From positions 1-12,771 of the forward strand of contig JAPEVF010001189.1 of assembly GCA_029747585.1 (NCBI GenBank): a DNA stretch of 12,771 nucleotides, written 5' to 3'. This DNA comes from Pleurotus djamor (Eukaryota; Basidiomycota; Agaricomycetes; Agaricales; Pleurotaceae). The notes under the pieces were generated by a model. That model was not told the origin of the DNA. It saw nothing but the letters and a program-made list of their open reading frames with translations, and did not search any database. The position numbers and the translations under genes were made by a program. Positions 1 through 8,954 of the stretch are shown one piece after another (the first letter of the stretch is position 1; each line of letters opens with the position of its first letter).

Positions 1-395
1 GACGGTTTCCAACGGCGTTCGGGATTCAGCAGCGCGGAACGCAGTGTTTGCTTGCATGTTGTTCCAGATGGTTTGTGCTGCTGTATACCAGCCGATGGTG
101 TCGTCGTCTCCGGGATTCAAAACCGAAGATTCTGCGATTTGGTCTTGAATGCCGCGGCGAAGACCTTTCCTGAACTTGAGTGTGAGCTGAGCACCAAGGG
201 GGTAGTCTGCTTGGTCTGCCAATTCCTGGAATTCGTCTAAGTATTCGTCAAAGGTCCGGTTGTGCTGATGCCAGGTCGATGACTCGAGTTTAACTCGAGC
301 CAGCTCCCTTTCATTCAGAGGAAAGAACCGAGATTTGAACGCCGTTTCGAACGCCGTCCAAGTAGTGGTATTGGCGGTATTCATTCGGAAGCATC
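1..395 (-). CDS. Ty3/Gypsy-like gag, downstream part (interrupted, open at window edge)
   Basis: Read on the minus strand, 387 to 1 is one open frame of 129 codons without a stop and runs off the window. It continues the gag frame that starts at 12590: the codons before the 8-bp repeat at 12147-12154 and those after 387 are in the same phase. The visible pattern (TTWTAFETAFKSRFFP, then ELARVKLE, WHQHNRTFDEYLDEFQELA, LKFRKGLRRGIQDQIA) is the classic middle of a retrotransposon capsid/Gag domain, a helical protein forming the particle that packages element RNA. The part with zinc knuckle, protease and polymerase would lie beyond the left edge and is not seen. No stop or frameshift was found, so the gene may have been intact when hit. 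Family assignment is by recognition of the pattern. Confidence 0.8.
388..395. repeat. Target site duplication, left copy
   Basis: gaagcatc on the plus strand, identical to 12147-12154 and directly next to the element's left end. The bases outside each copy differ, so the duplication is exactly 8 bp. Confidence 0.88.
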
Positions 396-460
396 CAGCT
401 CATGCTGTTAGATTAATACAATACCATATGGCCGCAGCCAGGGAAGAATTGCATTGTTGC
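396..460 (+). repeat. Left terminal inverted repeat of the KDZ element
   Basis: From 402 to 460 the sequence matches the reverse complement of 12141-12083 at 54 of 59 positions by my count, including a perfect 27-base block at the inner end (433-459 and beyond to 460). The outer tip 396-401 (cagctc) does not match the right tip well. A further shared block, aatgcattatg (near 477-487), sits inside at similar distance from both ends, so the repeat may stretch to about 95 bp with a poorly matching middle. Terminal inverted repeats are the substrate of the transposase. Confidence 0.87.
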
Positions 461-724
461 CAGGGATCAGCCCAGTAATGCATTATGCGCTTTTCCAGAG
501 TGTTCCTTAATGTATTTCAGGGCTTGCAGCCAGAGCAACAGGGGCGGATGAGATAGGAGGAAAGGATCTGATAGGAGATAAGAAGTAAAAGAAGAGATGA
601 GATAAGAAGTATATAAGATTGAGATTAAGATCGAAGATCGAAGATTAGATTTCCAAATGAGATAAGATGATGGATGAAGGCAGACAATCTTATCTCTTAT
701 CCTAAAGATAACAGGACATCTAAT
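461..724. repeat. Left subterminal zone with GATAAG / TCTAATC motif cluster
   Basis: No gene. From about 541 to 735 it is strongly purine-rich on the plus strand and packed with short dispersed repeats: GATAAG at 577, 601 and 661, its complement CTTATC at 689 and 696, gattaga at 642, and overlapping tctaatc copies at 720-731. The cluster reaches into the stop codon of the transposase gene. The same motifs crowd the other end (11738-12017). Arrays of short motifs just inside the inverted repeats are typical transposase-binding regions. That role is inferred from placement. Confidence 0.6.
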
Positions 725-3700
725 CTAATCTAGCATACGACACATCTCCTCCTCATACGCATCGACCGCAAGATTCCAGCCTCCGCCAGTTCCTTCGCTG
801 CCATCCTCGTCATCGGCGTGTTCGCTTAAGTCGTCGTTGATGTCGTCGTCGTCGTCGTCGTCGAGACAGCCTTCGTCCTTATCCGCGCCACTCTCGGTAA
901 ACTTGCCTGACCTCCAAGCACCTTCAAACGAGTTGGCTAGATTTTTCTGAATGTGTGCTTGACGATGTGCATACGCAGATAGCCCACGATGGAGGGCATC
1001 GTCAACCGCTGAAGCGTTAGCCCTTGCTTCCCAGCTCCGTGAACGAAATTGCAGGGTGACGATGACGCGACGCATCTCCTCCTTAAGAAGTTCCACTTCC
1101 TCCGTCCACCGGCGAACACGAGCCCACGCTTTCACCCAAGCGATTCGAACAGCTGATTCGATTCAATGAGTGACCTATCATCGCCGAGACGCAATTGTCC
1201 ACTTGCCTTCAGTCATGCCTTTGGTTGCGGGGCCTTCCTTCACGCAATCCCTCCATATCCAGGAAATTGTTTTGTAACCTTCTTTTGCAACCAGGACCGT
1301 TGGTTGTATGTTGTTCCCTTCGACCACGATCGCGTCGTTATGCCTGTGCTCTGTTCGTAGAGCTTCTCGAGTGTGGCGCTTGTCGAAGCTGTCTGGGTCA
1401 TCCATGCACCGGATGTCCTCGTTCTTGAGTTCTGGCCACTCTCCGTCCGAGGGGAGGGAGGGCAGGCTTCGCAGAGCTTTCCAAGCTGCTCGATACTTAT
1501 CTGTTTGCTCCTTGATCTTCTCCTCGTTTCGGGTGATCAGCGTCCGAGCTCGAGTATTAGCGTGTTGGTGGCGAACGTGACGATGCTTGTAGCTTAGAAG
1601 GCGGGATTTGATGAAAAGAAGGTTGCGGAGGGAATCAAGGGCGGAACGACACTGAGAATCGCGTAGCTGGTATTCTAGAGGAGCTAAGTCAACAACGCAG
1701 TGAGTAGCTCGTTGCTCAGCAGTTAGCGACGAAGGGAGGAGGAGAGGGACATCTTCCAGCTCCTCGCCAGGAGGAACTATGCGCTGCACAAGGAGGGGGA
1801 AAGTCCCAGGCATGTAAACGGCTTGTACGCTACGAAAGTGTGCGAGGCTCTGGGACAGTTTCTTCCTCGCTTCAGAGAGGTTGAAATTGCGAAGGCTGCC
1901 GTTCTTCTGAGCTGCGACGCTACGCCTGAAAAAGCCGCAAGGTTGAAGTCAAAATTTAAACAGAGAACGGACAAAACTGCTTACTGTGCTTCCTCAAGGT
2001 TGAGACCGTCGATAAGAAACGCGCTAGGGCTTACGTCGTCCAGAGGCACAACGTCGCCTTGAGCTTTTCGTGCGTCCGATTCCATTAAGAGCTTGCGCAG
2101 CTCTTTCTCGCTCAGTCCTGCGCAAATTCATTGAAGAAATAATTCAATATAGTTTCCAAACAGACACACCTTCGGGCGCACAGTCATATGGGTTTGGATT
2201 GCTAGTGTCGTTTTCATACGCTTCAACCGCGGCTTTCCACTGGCTTATCCCCTCGCCCTGCTGCGCGGAAAAGGCCTTGAATGATTCCTCTTGAATCGCT
2301 CGCTCTGATAATGCAACCTGCAGCCGGCGAGACAGCAGCTTCCCTTTGAAACACAGGTAAGATTTGGTTGAAGAAGATAATGTACATGCTCACCTAGTCC
2401 AAGCACCTTTTGCCAATTCCAGTGGCCCCAATGATCGTTGAGCGTTTCGATCCTTGCTCCAGGGCCCATTGCCCTTGTACTTGTGGAGGTAGCGCCAACG
2501 TTTGCCCACGGACGTTCTATTCCTTCCCCGTCGGTGCGTCCTACGCCAGGCAAATAGTTCAGGGAGTAAGTCGATTGACATTCTTTGGTGTGTCCGTGTA
2601 TATGGAGCTTGGGGACAGCAAATCGGATCGCCTCCGAAGCGATCGTTAGTCGAACAAGAGGCGGAAGGGTTTTGAGTCTTGATAAAAGGTGCTTAGACCA
2701 CTGGCAAGCGATGTCATAAGAAATCAGCTTTTGCAGACGAGGGTCGTGGTGGCGGAGCATTGATGCTAAGCAATAGTCCATGTTGACGTACCTGAGAAAG
2801 AGACAAAGTTAAGTAATATCCAAATATGAATGAGGGGAACAAAAGCGAACCGTTCGCCGACCTGCAAATCAACCGCACCGTTCCGCTGCACGATTTCGTG
2901 GCGTGCACATACGCCTAAGCAGACGCCCGTCGCAGCGAAGCCTTGAGAATACTTTGTATTGGCGTGATCAAGCGCTGCCAGTCCGGAACACGAACTCATC
3001 TAGAGGAAACGTCAAGGAACCTACAGGGATTCATTGAAAAGGGAGAATGAGCAAACCTCTTTTTGATCCTTGACTGTTTCTACAAACTTGCGAAAGGGTT
3101 CGTACTCTGCAAAGTAGGCCCAATCAATACCGAGGCCAGGGTCTTTCACGATGGACGATACGTCTCTACGTTTGAGGCGGAAGCACGCATCGAGTGCAAG
3201 GTACAACGTGTACAGAAATCTACGTGGATAGTCTGATAAGGAAAGGAAAGAGAGCCAGAGTATATACGCACCGTTTATCAGGGGAAAGTTCGTTCCAGTT
3301 GCTTGGTAGGTTGACTCCCGGGATGGGGCAAGCTGGACATATGACAGAAAGGGCGCCGTTTTCGGTTCCCAAGACTCCAGACTTCTGGTGTGCGCATCCA
3401 GCACGCTTCATTCCGATAAGATGTCGATATTCACGAAACATTCGAATGAATTCTTTGTAACGCTCCTGGTTAATAAATCCGTCAGCGAAAACGGCGCCAA
3501 AAGAAAACTGGCTTCTCACCGGAATGGATTTCAACCCAGCGTTGTCAGTAAGCTTCTCCAAGGCTGAATAGTAGTCGTACATCGTGGTCTTGCTTTGAAG
3601 GTTCTGCAGGTGAAAGTGATGTAGTAAGCTGAACGTAGCGCAGGTCCGAGGCTGATCAGCCGTCGCAGGAAACAGGGATCGGCGAAGAAGTTGTTGTCTA

Positions 3701-4530
3701 TGTACTCCGTGTTGAACAGCCTCGTCGCAGCCGCAGAAATCCACAGGGACTTCATGGATCCCATTGACGTGAAGCACCACGAAGTTCTCAATCGAGGAGG
3801 GGCATGGGCATGGAAGCTCAGGGGAATGTCCTAGCTGAATACGCAGCCCCGCTTCTTTCAAGGAGCTGGGGAGAAAGCATTTGCCATTCCATTTCTAAGG
3901 CAAAATCAGGCTTGACTAACGCATCACGGACAAAACAAAGGTCAGACTCACGTCTATCATGTGAAGAGGGGAACCAAGATGTTCCGATACTAGACACGAT
4001 GAGCAGAGAATACGCCTAGTGAAGCAATTGTTGCAGCGATAGAGCTGAGCCTCGGCGATTTCACAAACCTCGCAGCAAGACGAAAGCAAGCCTTCTGCTG
4101 CAAGGAGCTCTTGGAGGTACTCATCCCTCAGGGGCAGCCACTCCTTGAGAGGGTCGGCCTGATGAGCAACGTTAGCGAGAAGGGGGGAGGGACAGAAAGC
4201 AGTGATACAGAAGAGACATAGCGTTTACGAGGAGAAGGATCTCCTTCCACCTTGTACGCGTCTTCGTTGACGCGAAAGTCAAATACGAAGCCTTCGAGCT
4301 CTTCAATGGCCGAGCTTGCCGGGGGGGGGAGGGCGAAAAAGGCGTTGACGCTTGGGAGACTTCCGTGGTAGCGACGTCGCCACTTTGTTGGAGTACATTC
4401 GTCGACCATCGGAAGACACTGTGTTTGTAGCCGTGACAAATGGGTTGGAAAGTTGCTCGACGTCGCCTAGGGAAAAATCAAAGGAAGTGGTGCTCTGGTG
4501 GGGGTGTTTCCGCTTGAGCCTTCCTGCCAT
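725..4530 (-). CDS. KDZ transposase with CxC2 cysteine cluster (one frameshift)
   Basis: Cuts and moves the element. Model: exons 4530-4209, 4158-3952, 3894-3272, 3219-3057, 2999-2851, 2791-2394, 2343-2170, 2117-1985, 1925-1207 and 1152-725; nine introns of 50-59 nt, all phase-consistent, about 1104 residues, a usual KDZ length. ATG at 4530 has A at -3. Order: basic N-terminus (PRKSPKRQR near 75); CxC2 zinc-ribbon-like cluster (CEVC at 136, CNNC at 149, CSSC at 159, His167, His173); LRIQLGH and HVNGIHEVPVDFCGC; then the RNase H-fold core with LALDACFRLKRR (Asp394), SYDIACQW (Asp514) and GRTDGEGIERPWA (Glu577, perhaps Glu580); then NDHWGHWNWQKV; a long coiled-coil-prone helical region; an acidic tail with seven Asp. 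These Asp/Glu are the presumed catalytic triad. Defect: the C9 run at 4321-4329 breaks the frame near residue 83 and one base fewer restores it. Otherwise intact. Numbering assumes that correction. Confidence 0.92.
842..862 (-). repeat. Trinucleotide run coding poly-Asp in the transposase tail
   Basis: Seven tandem gtc units on the plus strand encode seven Asp on the minus strand within a long acidic, disordered C-terminus (EGCLDDDDDDDIND). Such runs vary in length by slippage in threes and do not disturb the frame. Confidence 0.85.
1153..1206 (-). other. GC-AG intron in the KDZ gene
   Basis: The only splice that keeps the conserved C-terminal region in frame (SWIWRDCVKEG before, VRIAWVKAWARVRRW after) uses the donor G|gcaagt at 1206 and the acceptor at 1153. 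GCAAGT is the usual form of the rare GC donor class. The 54-nt length matches the other introns. No GT donor in the right phase was found that keeps SWIW. Confidence 0.7.
4321..4329. other. C/G run of 9 that breaks the KDZ frame
   Basis: On the minus strand the frame reads LFRPPPP and then goes wrong (GKLGH, stop). With eight C instead of nine it continues as PPPPASSAIEELEGF into the rest of the gene. Either a length error or a real mutation at a slippery run. Confidence 0.8.
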
Positions 4531-4674
4531 GATGGAGACCAGAGGGAAGGATTCCGAAGCAATCAAGGAGGAACGCGTATGGCCAGCAATGCATTACAGG
4601 AGGCGGCCCCTCTCAAGTCGCGTCGCGTCTGGAGACGTGAGATGAGATCGACCGTTGTTTACGTTTAGCCACAG
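4531..4674. promoter_or_regulatory. Divergent promoter region between KDZ and TET/JBP genes
   Basis: Only about 144 bp separate the two proposed start codons, which point away from each other, so both promoters must lie here or overlap the first exons. I see no clear TATA box. There is a small palindrome-like stretch, gtctggagac (4627-4636). Shared regulation of transposase and dioxygenase is an inference from the geometry. If the dioxygenase starts further downstream, the region is longer. Confidence 0.5.
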
Positions 4675-6468
4675 ATGCGTGGGAAAAGATTGGCGCCTGC
4701 CCTGCGTGCCGCCTGTACCAGATCTCCTTTGTTCTCCCAGATGTCTGCTCACCCAGGGCCCCTTCAACTAGGTGAGCAGCAACGCAATTTTACGTTTCTG
4801 GTCGCTATCGCTCACTTAAGTCCTCTCTGCCTTTGATGCCCGCCCCTGGGACCTTGGCTGATCGGACGACGCTTGCGCCCCCTGCAAACCCAGAACGCGT
4901 TGGCATACCCGCCCTTGGGGAACTGACGCGTTTTCGGGCCTGTTTTTTCCTTTTTTCTTCGGCCCATCACCAAATAAATTGGTTCCCAACGTACTAACGC
5001 GCCCTTTTTGCCCAATCGGTGGCTTAGGCCGACGCACGCGCTCAGGAGCAGTTTTCTCGCCGTGGGAGGCAGAGTTTAATGCCACCTACCGCGTCCCTGT
5101 TGACGTTGGTGACTTCCTAGAGAAGGCTTTGGAATCTGGCCTCTGCGACGTCGAAGAAGACAAATTTCATGACCCTGCCGCGGAGGCAGCGCCTGTGCTA
5201 GAAAGCTCTGACCGCGTTCCTGGGTGCTCAGGCGTCGCGCCGTCCGCCCCCTACTCCAGCCAGCAAGAGGATCAGAACGACAGAGCTTTGGTGCCATCAA
5301 CTAAGTCTCAGGCGGAGCGACGAAAAGAGAGGCAAAGGGAGAATCGCCGCAAGGGACGCATGGAGAAACAGAGGCTCTTGGGAACTAACACCAAAGAAGT
5401 GGCCCGCAAACGAATTCTGCAGGCTCGGCTGGAGCAAGTTTCCGAGGACCTTAGCAACTCCCGCCATGCGTCAACCGGCCTTTTTGGCTTGAGACCAACG
5501 GCTTCCTGTACGAACAAGCGAGTTTTGGCGCTTGAGGAAGAGGGTTTCAGAGTGGTGCCTTGGGATGACCCTTCGTAAGTCTTTCAGGAGCTAGGGGATT
5601 CGTGACTTGACACTTTTTGTTGCTAGTCACTCGTTCGCATTTGTAGACAGCCAAGGGCGCATGTTTCTGGGAGGCGGCAGCCCGAAGGACGTTTCTGGTT
5701 GGGAGGAGGTGAATAAGGAGGCCTGCGCCGCCATTAACAGCGCTAGAGAGGCATGCTCCTTTTCCGAGAAACAATTAGACCACCAGCGAGGGCTTTTCCC
5801 CGTCTTAGCCAGCGGGGTTTCTTACGGAAATGGGAGGAAACGCCCCCTCAATGTTAAGAACACTGCCCGAAACGCTCGCGCTTTGAAAAAACTCTTCGCA
5901 GAAGAATCTCTTCAGCGAATCGTAGGCTTGCAAAACCAACTTCTCCACTCCTTCTCCCCTAAACTGGGGGCTTTCTATCGCTCCACCCTTGAAGCCATTC
6001 TCCAATCCCAGCCGGAGCTTTCGCGCAACTTCGCAAACAGCGACTTTGCGTGCATTACTGTCAACTTCGGTCCAGTCACTGAAACGATCGACCACGTTGA
6101 CCGCGCCAACCTTGCAGCTGGCCTTTGCGCCGTAACCGCGCTGGGAGACTTTGATCCTAAGCAAGGAGGACACCTGATCCTTTGGGATCTGAAGCTTATT
6201 CTTGAGTTCCCCCCCGGCGCAACCATTCTTCTTCCCTCAGCTCTTCTCAGACACTCGAACACCCCGCTCGATCAACCAGCCTGCCAACGCTTCTCTGTTA
6301 CCCAATATTCGCCGGGGGGGGCTCTTTCGCTGGGTGGAAAACGGCTTTTGCAGGAACCTTGACTGCTCGCCTGAGCTGAATTCAAAAGCAGAGGGAAAGC
6401 GGCGCTGGGAAGAAGGGCTTGGTCGGTTTTCGAAACGACCTCGTGCTTCTGGCAGCGAAGACTTGTGA
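4675..6468 (+). CDS. TET/JBP-family 2-oxoglutarate/Fe(II) dioxygenase (one frameshift)
   Basis: The family oxidises 5-methylcytosine (TET) or thymine (JBP) in DNA with Fe(II) and 2-oxoglutarate; it would act in the nucleus. Model: exons 4675-4771, 5028-5574 and 5627-6468, about 494 residues. Seen: a charged basic helix (AERRKERQRENRRKGRMEKQ), FAFVDSQGRMFLGG, then the double-stranded beta-helix core: IDHVDRAN (HxD, about His371/Asp373), LCAVTALGDFDPKQGGHLIL, FPPGATILLPSA, LRHSN (distal His, about 424), RFSVTQYSPGG (2-oxoglutarate Arg, about 436), LFRWVENGF. All metal ligands are present. Defect: the G8 run at 6314-6321 shifts the frame inside the conserved GGLFRW stretch; one G fewer restores it to a stop at 6466-6468. 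The 52-nt intron at 5575-5626 is well supported. The first intron (4772-5027) is long at 256 nt, so residues 1-33 are uncertain (ATG 4741 is also in frame). Confidence 0.9.
4772..5027 (+). other. Proposed first intron of the TET/JBP gene with TACTAAC branch site
   Basis: The donor gtgagc at 4772 and the acceptor cttag at 5027 keep phase. A perfect TACTAAC branch-point sequence lies at 4992-4998, 29 nt before the acceptor. The acceptor end is well supported. The donor is less so, because at 256 nt this would be four to five times longer than every other intron here. Confidence 0.5.
6314..6321. other. G run of 8 that breaks the TET/JBP frame
   Basis: Frame as given: QYSPGGALSLGG, stop at 6360. 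With seven G: QYSPGGLFRWVENGF, stop at 6466. GGLFRW is the family's normal reading, so no intron can explain the shift. A nearby C7 run (about 6209-6215) in the same gene is in frame. Confidence 0.85.
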
Positions 6469-7217
6469 CACTGTTTCGTTGGTTATCTCCCTTACTTGCG
6501 CCTCTCCCCTGTCCTCAGTTGCTTCGTCTTCGACGGTTCGTCGTTTACACTCCATGTAACCTTCAATTTATTTTCTTGACTCTTTTCAAACTCTCGAACC
6601 AACGAGCCCCTTTGTGCCGCTCAAGATGACCCATTATTTTCAGGTAAAGTTTTTTGGAACGTTGCCCGTGTTATAATTCTCAACTTGTTACTTCAATTTA
6701 GCCGGTTTGTCCTCAATCCACTTTGTCAACCCACGCGATCACCAAACGAGCATAAGCTAGCCGACTTCGTCACTCATCTTCAACCTCTGGAATCGCTGGG
6801 AAGTTCCTCCCTTCACTCACCGTTTGAACACCTGCTTACTTGTTAAACGTCAGGCGACCCCTCACGTAACACGATACCTCTCCTTTCTTAGTTTGCATCT
6901 TCTCAAAAGCCTTCACGACTTCACGAACCGTTTTGCGTACGCTTTGCGCGACGATTCGCTTGCCATTCCCTTTTCAAGCAACAGGAATAAGTCTAACGGG
7001 CTTAGTCTTGGAAACTTCTCGCAACGCCGGTTCTTTTGCCGAGGCGTTGCGAGTAGGGACGGTCCTTCGCCGCTGCTGATTGTTCTCCACATAGCACATA
7101 CCCTCTTTTCCTTAAAAGGTCGTCCCTTGAACCGCAAGCCGCTATAAGTTCCTTTCCCCCTCGAACGCTTTTTAGCCCATTCCCCTTCGTTGACCCTCCC
7201 GCTTCCAACTTGCACAG
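6469..7217. other. Spacer between TET/JBP gene and next gene
   Basis: No convincing protein gene in about 750 bp. It is pyrimidine-rich on the plus strand, as expected for fungal untranslated and promoter sequence. It contains an intron-like unit (6644-6701) with a very good donor cag|gtaaag and acceptor atttag; it could sit in the 5' leader of the next gene. A short reading frame ATG 6625 (MTHYFQ) spliced over it would give only about 23 residues. It also contains an inverted repeat (7018-7053). The 3' end of the TET/JBP transcript must lie in its left part. Confidence 0.5.
7018..7053. repeat. Perfect 11-bp inverted repeat (hairpin)
   Basis: ctcgcaacgcc at 7018-7028 pairs with ggcgttgcgag at 7043-7053 across a 14-nt loop. 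It lies about 165 bp before the start codon of the next gene. There is no T-run after it. It could be a paired binding site or an RNA hairpin in the 5' leader. Confidence 0.65.
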
Positions 7218-8440
7218 ATGTCTCTTCAACGCTGCCGCCTTGTCTTCGTCAATCGTGACAAAAGCGTCGATTTATTGGAGCTCAGAGGTCCCTTCTACCT
7301 GATCACTCGAGGAAGTGTGGTTCAAATCTACTTTCCTCATGATATGTAAGCTCGTTCTCTTTCTCTCCTTCCGTGCCTTTACTCAAAAACCTTGTTATAG
7401 GAGGATTATCGACCTCCTCAGAGACATCCCGGGCGCTCGTGTCCAAGAGATCCAAACCTTTTCCGACCTCGTTCACGAACACGAGGTTTTCTGCCATGAG
7501 AATCACAGCGACTTCGACCACGGCCTTTTGCCCTCGAGTTATGTCCCTTGGCCTCTCCATCACCTCATCGCATCTCAAGGCGAAATACGTGCCAGCCTGC
7601 GAAGGATTTCTGCTGCCGCTGAGCAGGCAGAAGATTCCGATGCGGAGTCAGACCACGAAATGTTCAGAGACTTGACGTCGCCTGAATTAAGCCCCGCAAC
7701 TTCCCCCCCCTTTGTCGTCTCTCCCTAGCACTGCTCTCCTTTCGACCACCGCTGCGTCCAACGCCCCCTCCGAAGTTTCGTTTACCAACGTGATCTCCGT
7801 GCGTTCCTCTGACGATGAGGACAACACCGACTTGGATCAGCCGGATCCTATGGATGTTGCAGCCGAACCGCCCGCTGACGCCAACGGCTCTATGTTCTTC
7901 CCGTACTTGGAGGATGGAACCTTTGTTACCGATCGCAGAACTCTTCGAGCCGAGAACCGGGAACGATATGAACGCAGTGATATTAGCGGGCCGTATCATT
8001 TGGTTCGCCTCGAAGGCCATTTGTCAGTCTTGTATCAGAACTTGTAAGCACCATCTCCCCTCTCAGTACGTCACATTTACTCAATTATTATGCGGTAGTA
8101 CTTCTGCTACCACAATCAGGGACCGTTGGTACTCTGAGGGCAAGTTCCCTGACTTCTTGAAAGCTGTGGGTCTGCTCTCTCCGACCGACCGTGTCCTGCG
8201 TAAAGTCACCGGGCCCCAACTCTATTACGGCGTACGAGGTCTTGAGGGTGGTCATTGGTTTAAGTCGAGGTTAGTTTTATGTTAACGTCTGCGTGGAAAG
8301 TGCCTTATGTTGTTCTCCTTGACAGGGTGCAAGCTCAGCGAGCCTTTGAAGATGAATGCCAAAGGTACAACGATTCGGCCGTCATCATCACGACCAGCTT
8401 AACCCAGGCGCTGTCGTTCTGCGCTGACGGGCACCTTTGA
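7218..8440 (+). CDS. Unrecognised cargo protein, two possible hybrid-binding-like modules
   Basis: No firm family. Model: exons 7218-7345, 7401-7676, 7729-8043, 8099-8269, 8326-8440 (334 residues); all junctions keep phase. The middle is open to two readings. Either 7677-7728 is a 52-nt intron (weak donor gtcgcc, strong pyrimidine tract, acceptor ccctag), or the C8 run at 7703-7710 is one base too long and exon 7401-8043 is continuous (351 residues). Seen: an N-terminal module around residues 24-65 (GPFYLITRGSVVQIYF, later IPGARVQEIQTF) and a C-terminal one (LYYGVRGLEGGHWFKS, then SLTQALSFC), each loosely like the small RNase H1 N-terminal / viroplasmin hybrid-binding fold that is common in mushroom genomes. 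Between them lies an acidic Ser/Pro/Asp-rich linker. No transmembrane segment or signal peptide. The module assignment is a weak inference; a nucleic-acid-binding role would follow from it. Confidence 0.7.
7703..7710. other. C run of 8: frameshift or part of an intron pyrimidine tract
   Basis: Frame before the run: SPELSPATSPP; frame after it: LPSTALLSTTAASNAP. One C fewer joins them. Alternatively the run lies in the pyrimidine tract of a 52-nt intron (7677-7728). I cannot decide between these. Confidence 0.6.
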
Positions 8441-8954
8441 GTCGTGCGATCCAGATTTCCGGCGTCTTCTTAAATTTGAGCTCCATATGTCTATCTCATG
8501 TTTTCTCAGCAAATTTACAGCTTGTTTGTGCCTTTCAAATACTTCGCGTAGCTTGTTGTCTAGCGAAATATACCCTGATCGTTAACCATAAATTGCTCCA
8601 AAAGTGAAGGGACACCTTAGCACAGATCTCTTGATGAACTCTCCGTCAATCGTATGCGTAGCTCTATCAATAATTCAATATGTACTGAAATAGGCACCGG
8701 AATCTCATTTGAAAAATAAACTACCCTAACAGGGTATGTTTAGGCTGAATGAGGCGTCAGCGACGGAGAGGAACGTCTTGGCAGATAACTTGATCTGGTT
8801 GCGTAGGAGGACAAGCCATTTGCCGGCTAACCATCGCCCGTGTAACAGCCTTGAGTCTTCCTCTCTTCCTCTCAACCCACATCCAAACCTCGTCTCTGTT
8901 GTTGGCTCTCTTGCAGCGTCTCTTGTATCTCTCTTCCAAAGTTCACGGATAAGT
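8441..8954. other. Spacer with probable 3' and 5' untranslated sequence
   Basis: About 510 bp. It is AT-richer than its surroundings at 8460-8720 and contains aataaa at about 8714 and a small hairpin taccct-aac-agggta (about 8722-8736). An open frame in phase with the next gene runs upstream to an ATG at 8736, but that stretch looks like untranslated leader (polar, no family resemblance). I see no separate gene. Confidence 0.5.

Noticed and set aside
1178..2300. Plus-strand open frames opposite the transposase gene
   Set aside because: They are antisense shadows: the minus strand carries a continuous conserved protein, and the plus frames show no family pattern.
4320..4390. Explaining the KDZ C9 frame break by an intron (donor gtcgct, acceptor ggcaag)
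   Set aside because: It keeps phase, but it would remove the basic PRKSPKRQR segment, which follows DGRRMY as in other KDZ N-termini as I remember them. The aag acceptor is also poor.
7677..7728. Treating the third C8 run firmly as a frameshift
   Set aside because: A 52-nt phase-consistent intron (gtcgcc...ccctag) also explains it and has the length of the other introns. The donor is weak, so both readings are kept open.
8736..8954. N-terminal extension of the 759-residue protein from the ATG at 8736
   Set aside because: The 73 extra residues show no family pattern and look like translated leader. The ATG at 8955 has better context and starts a basic segment typical of the family start.
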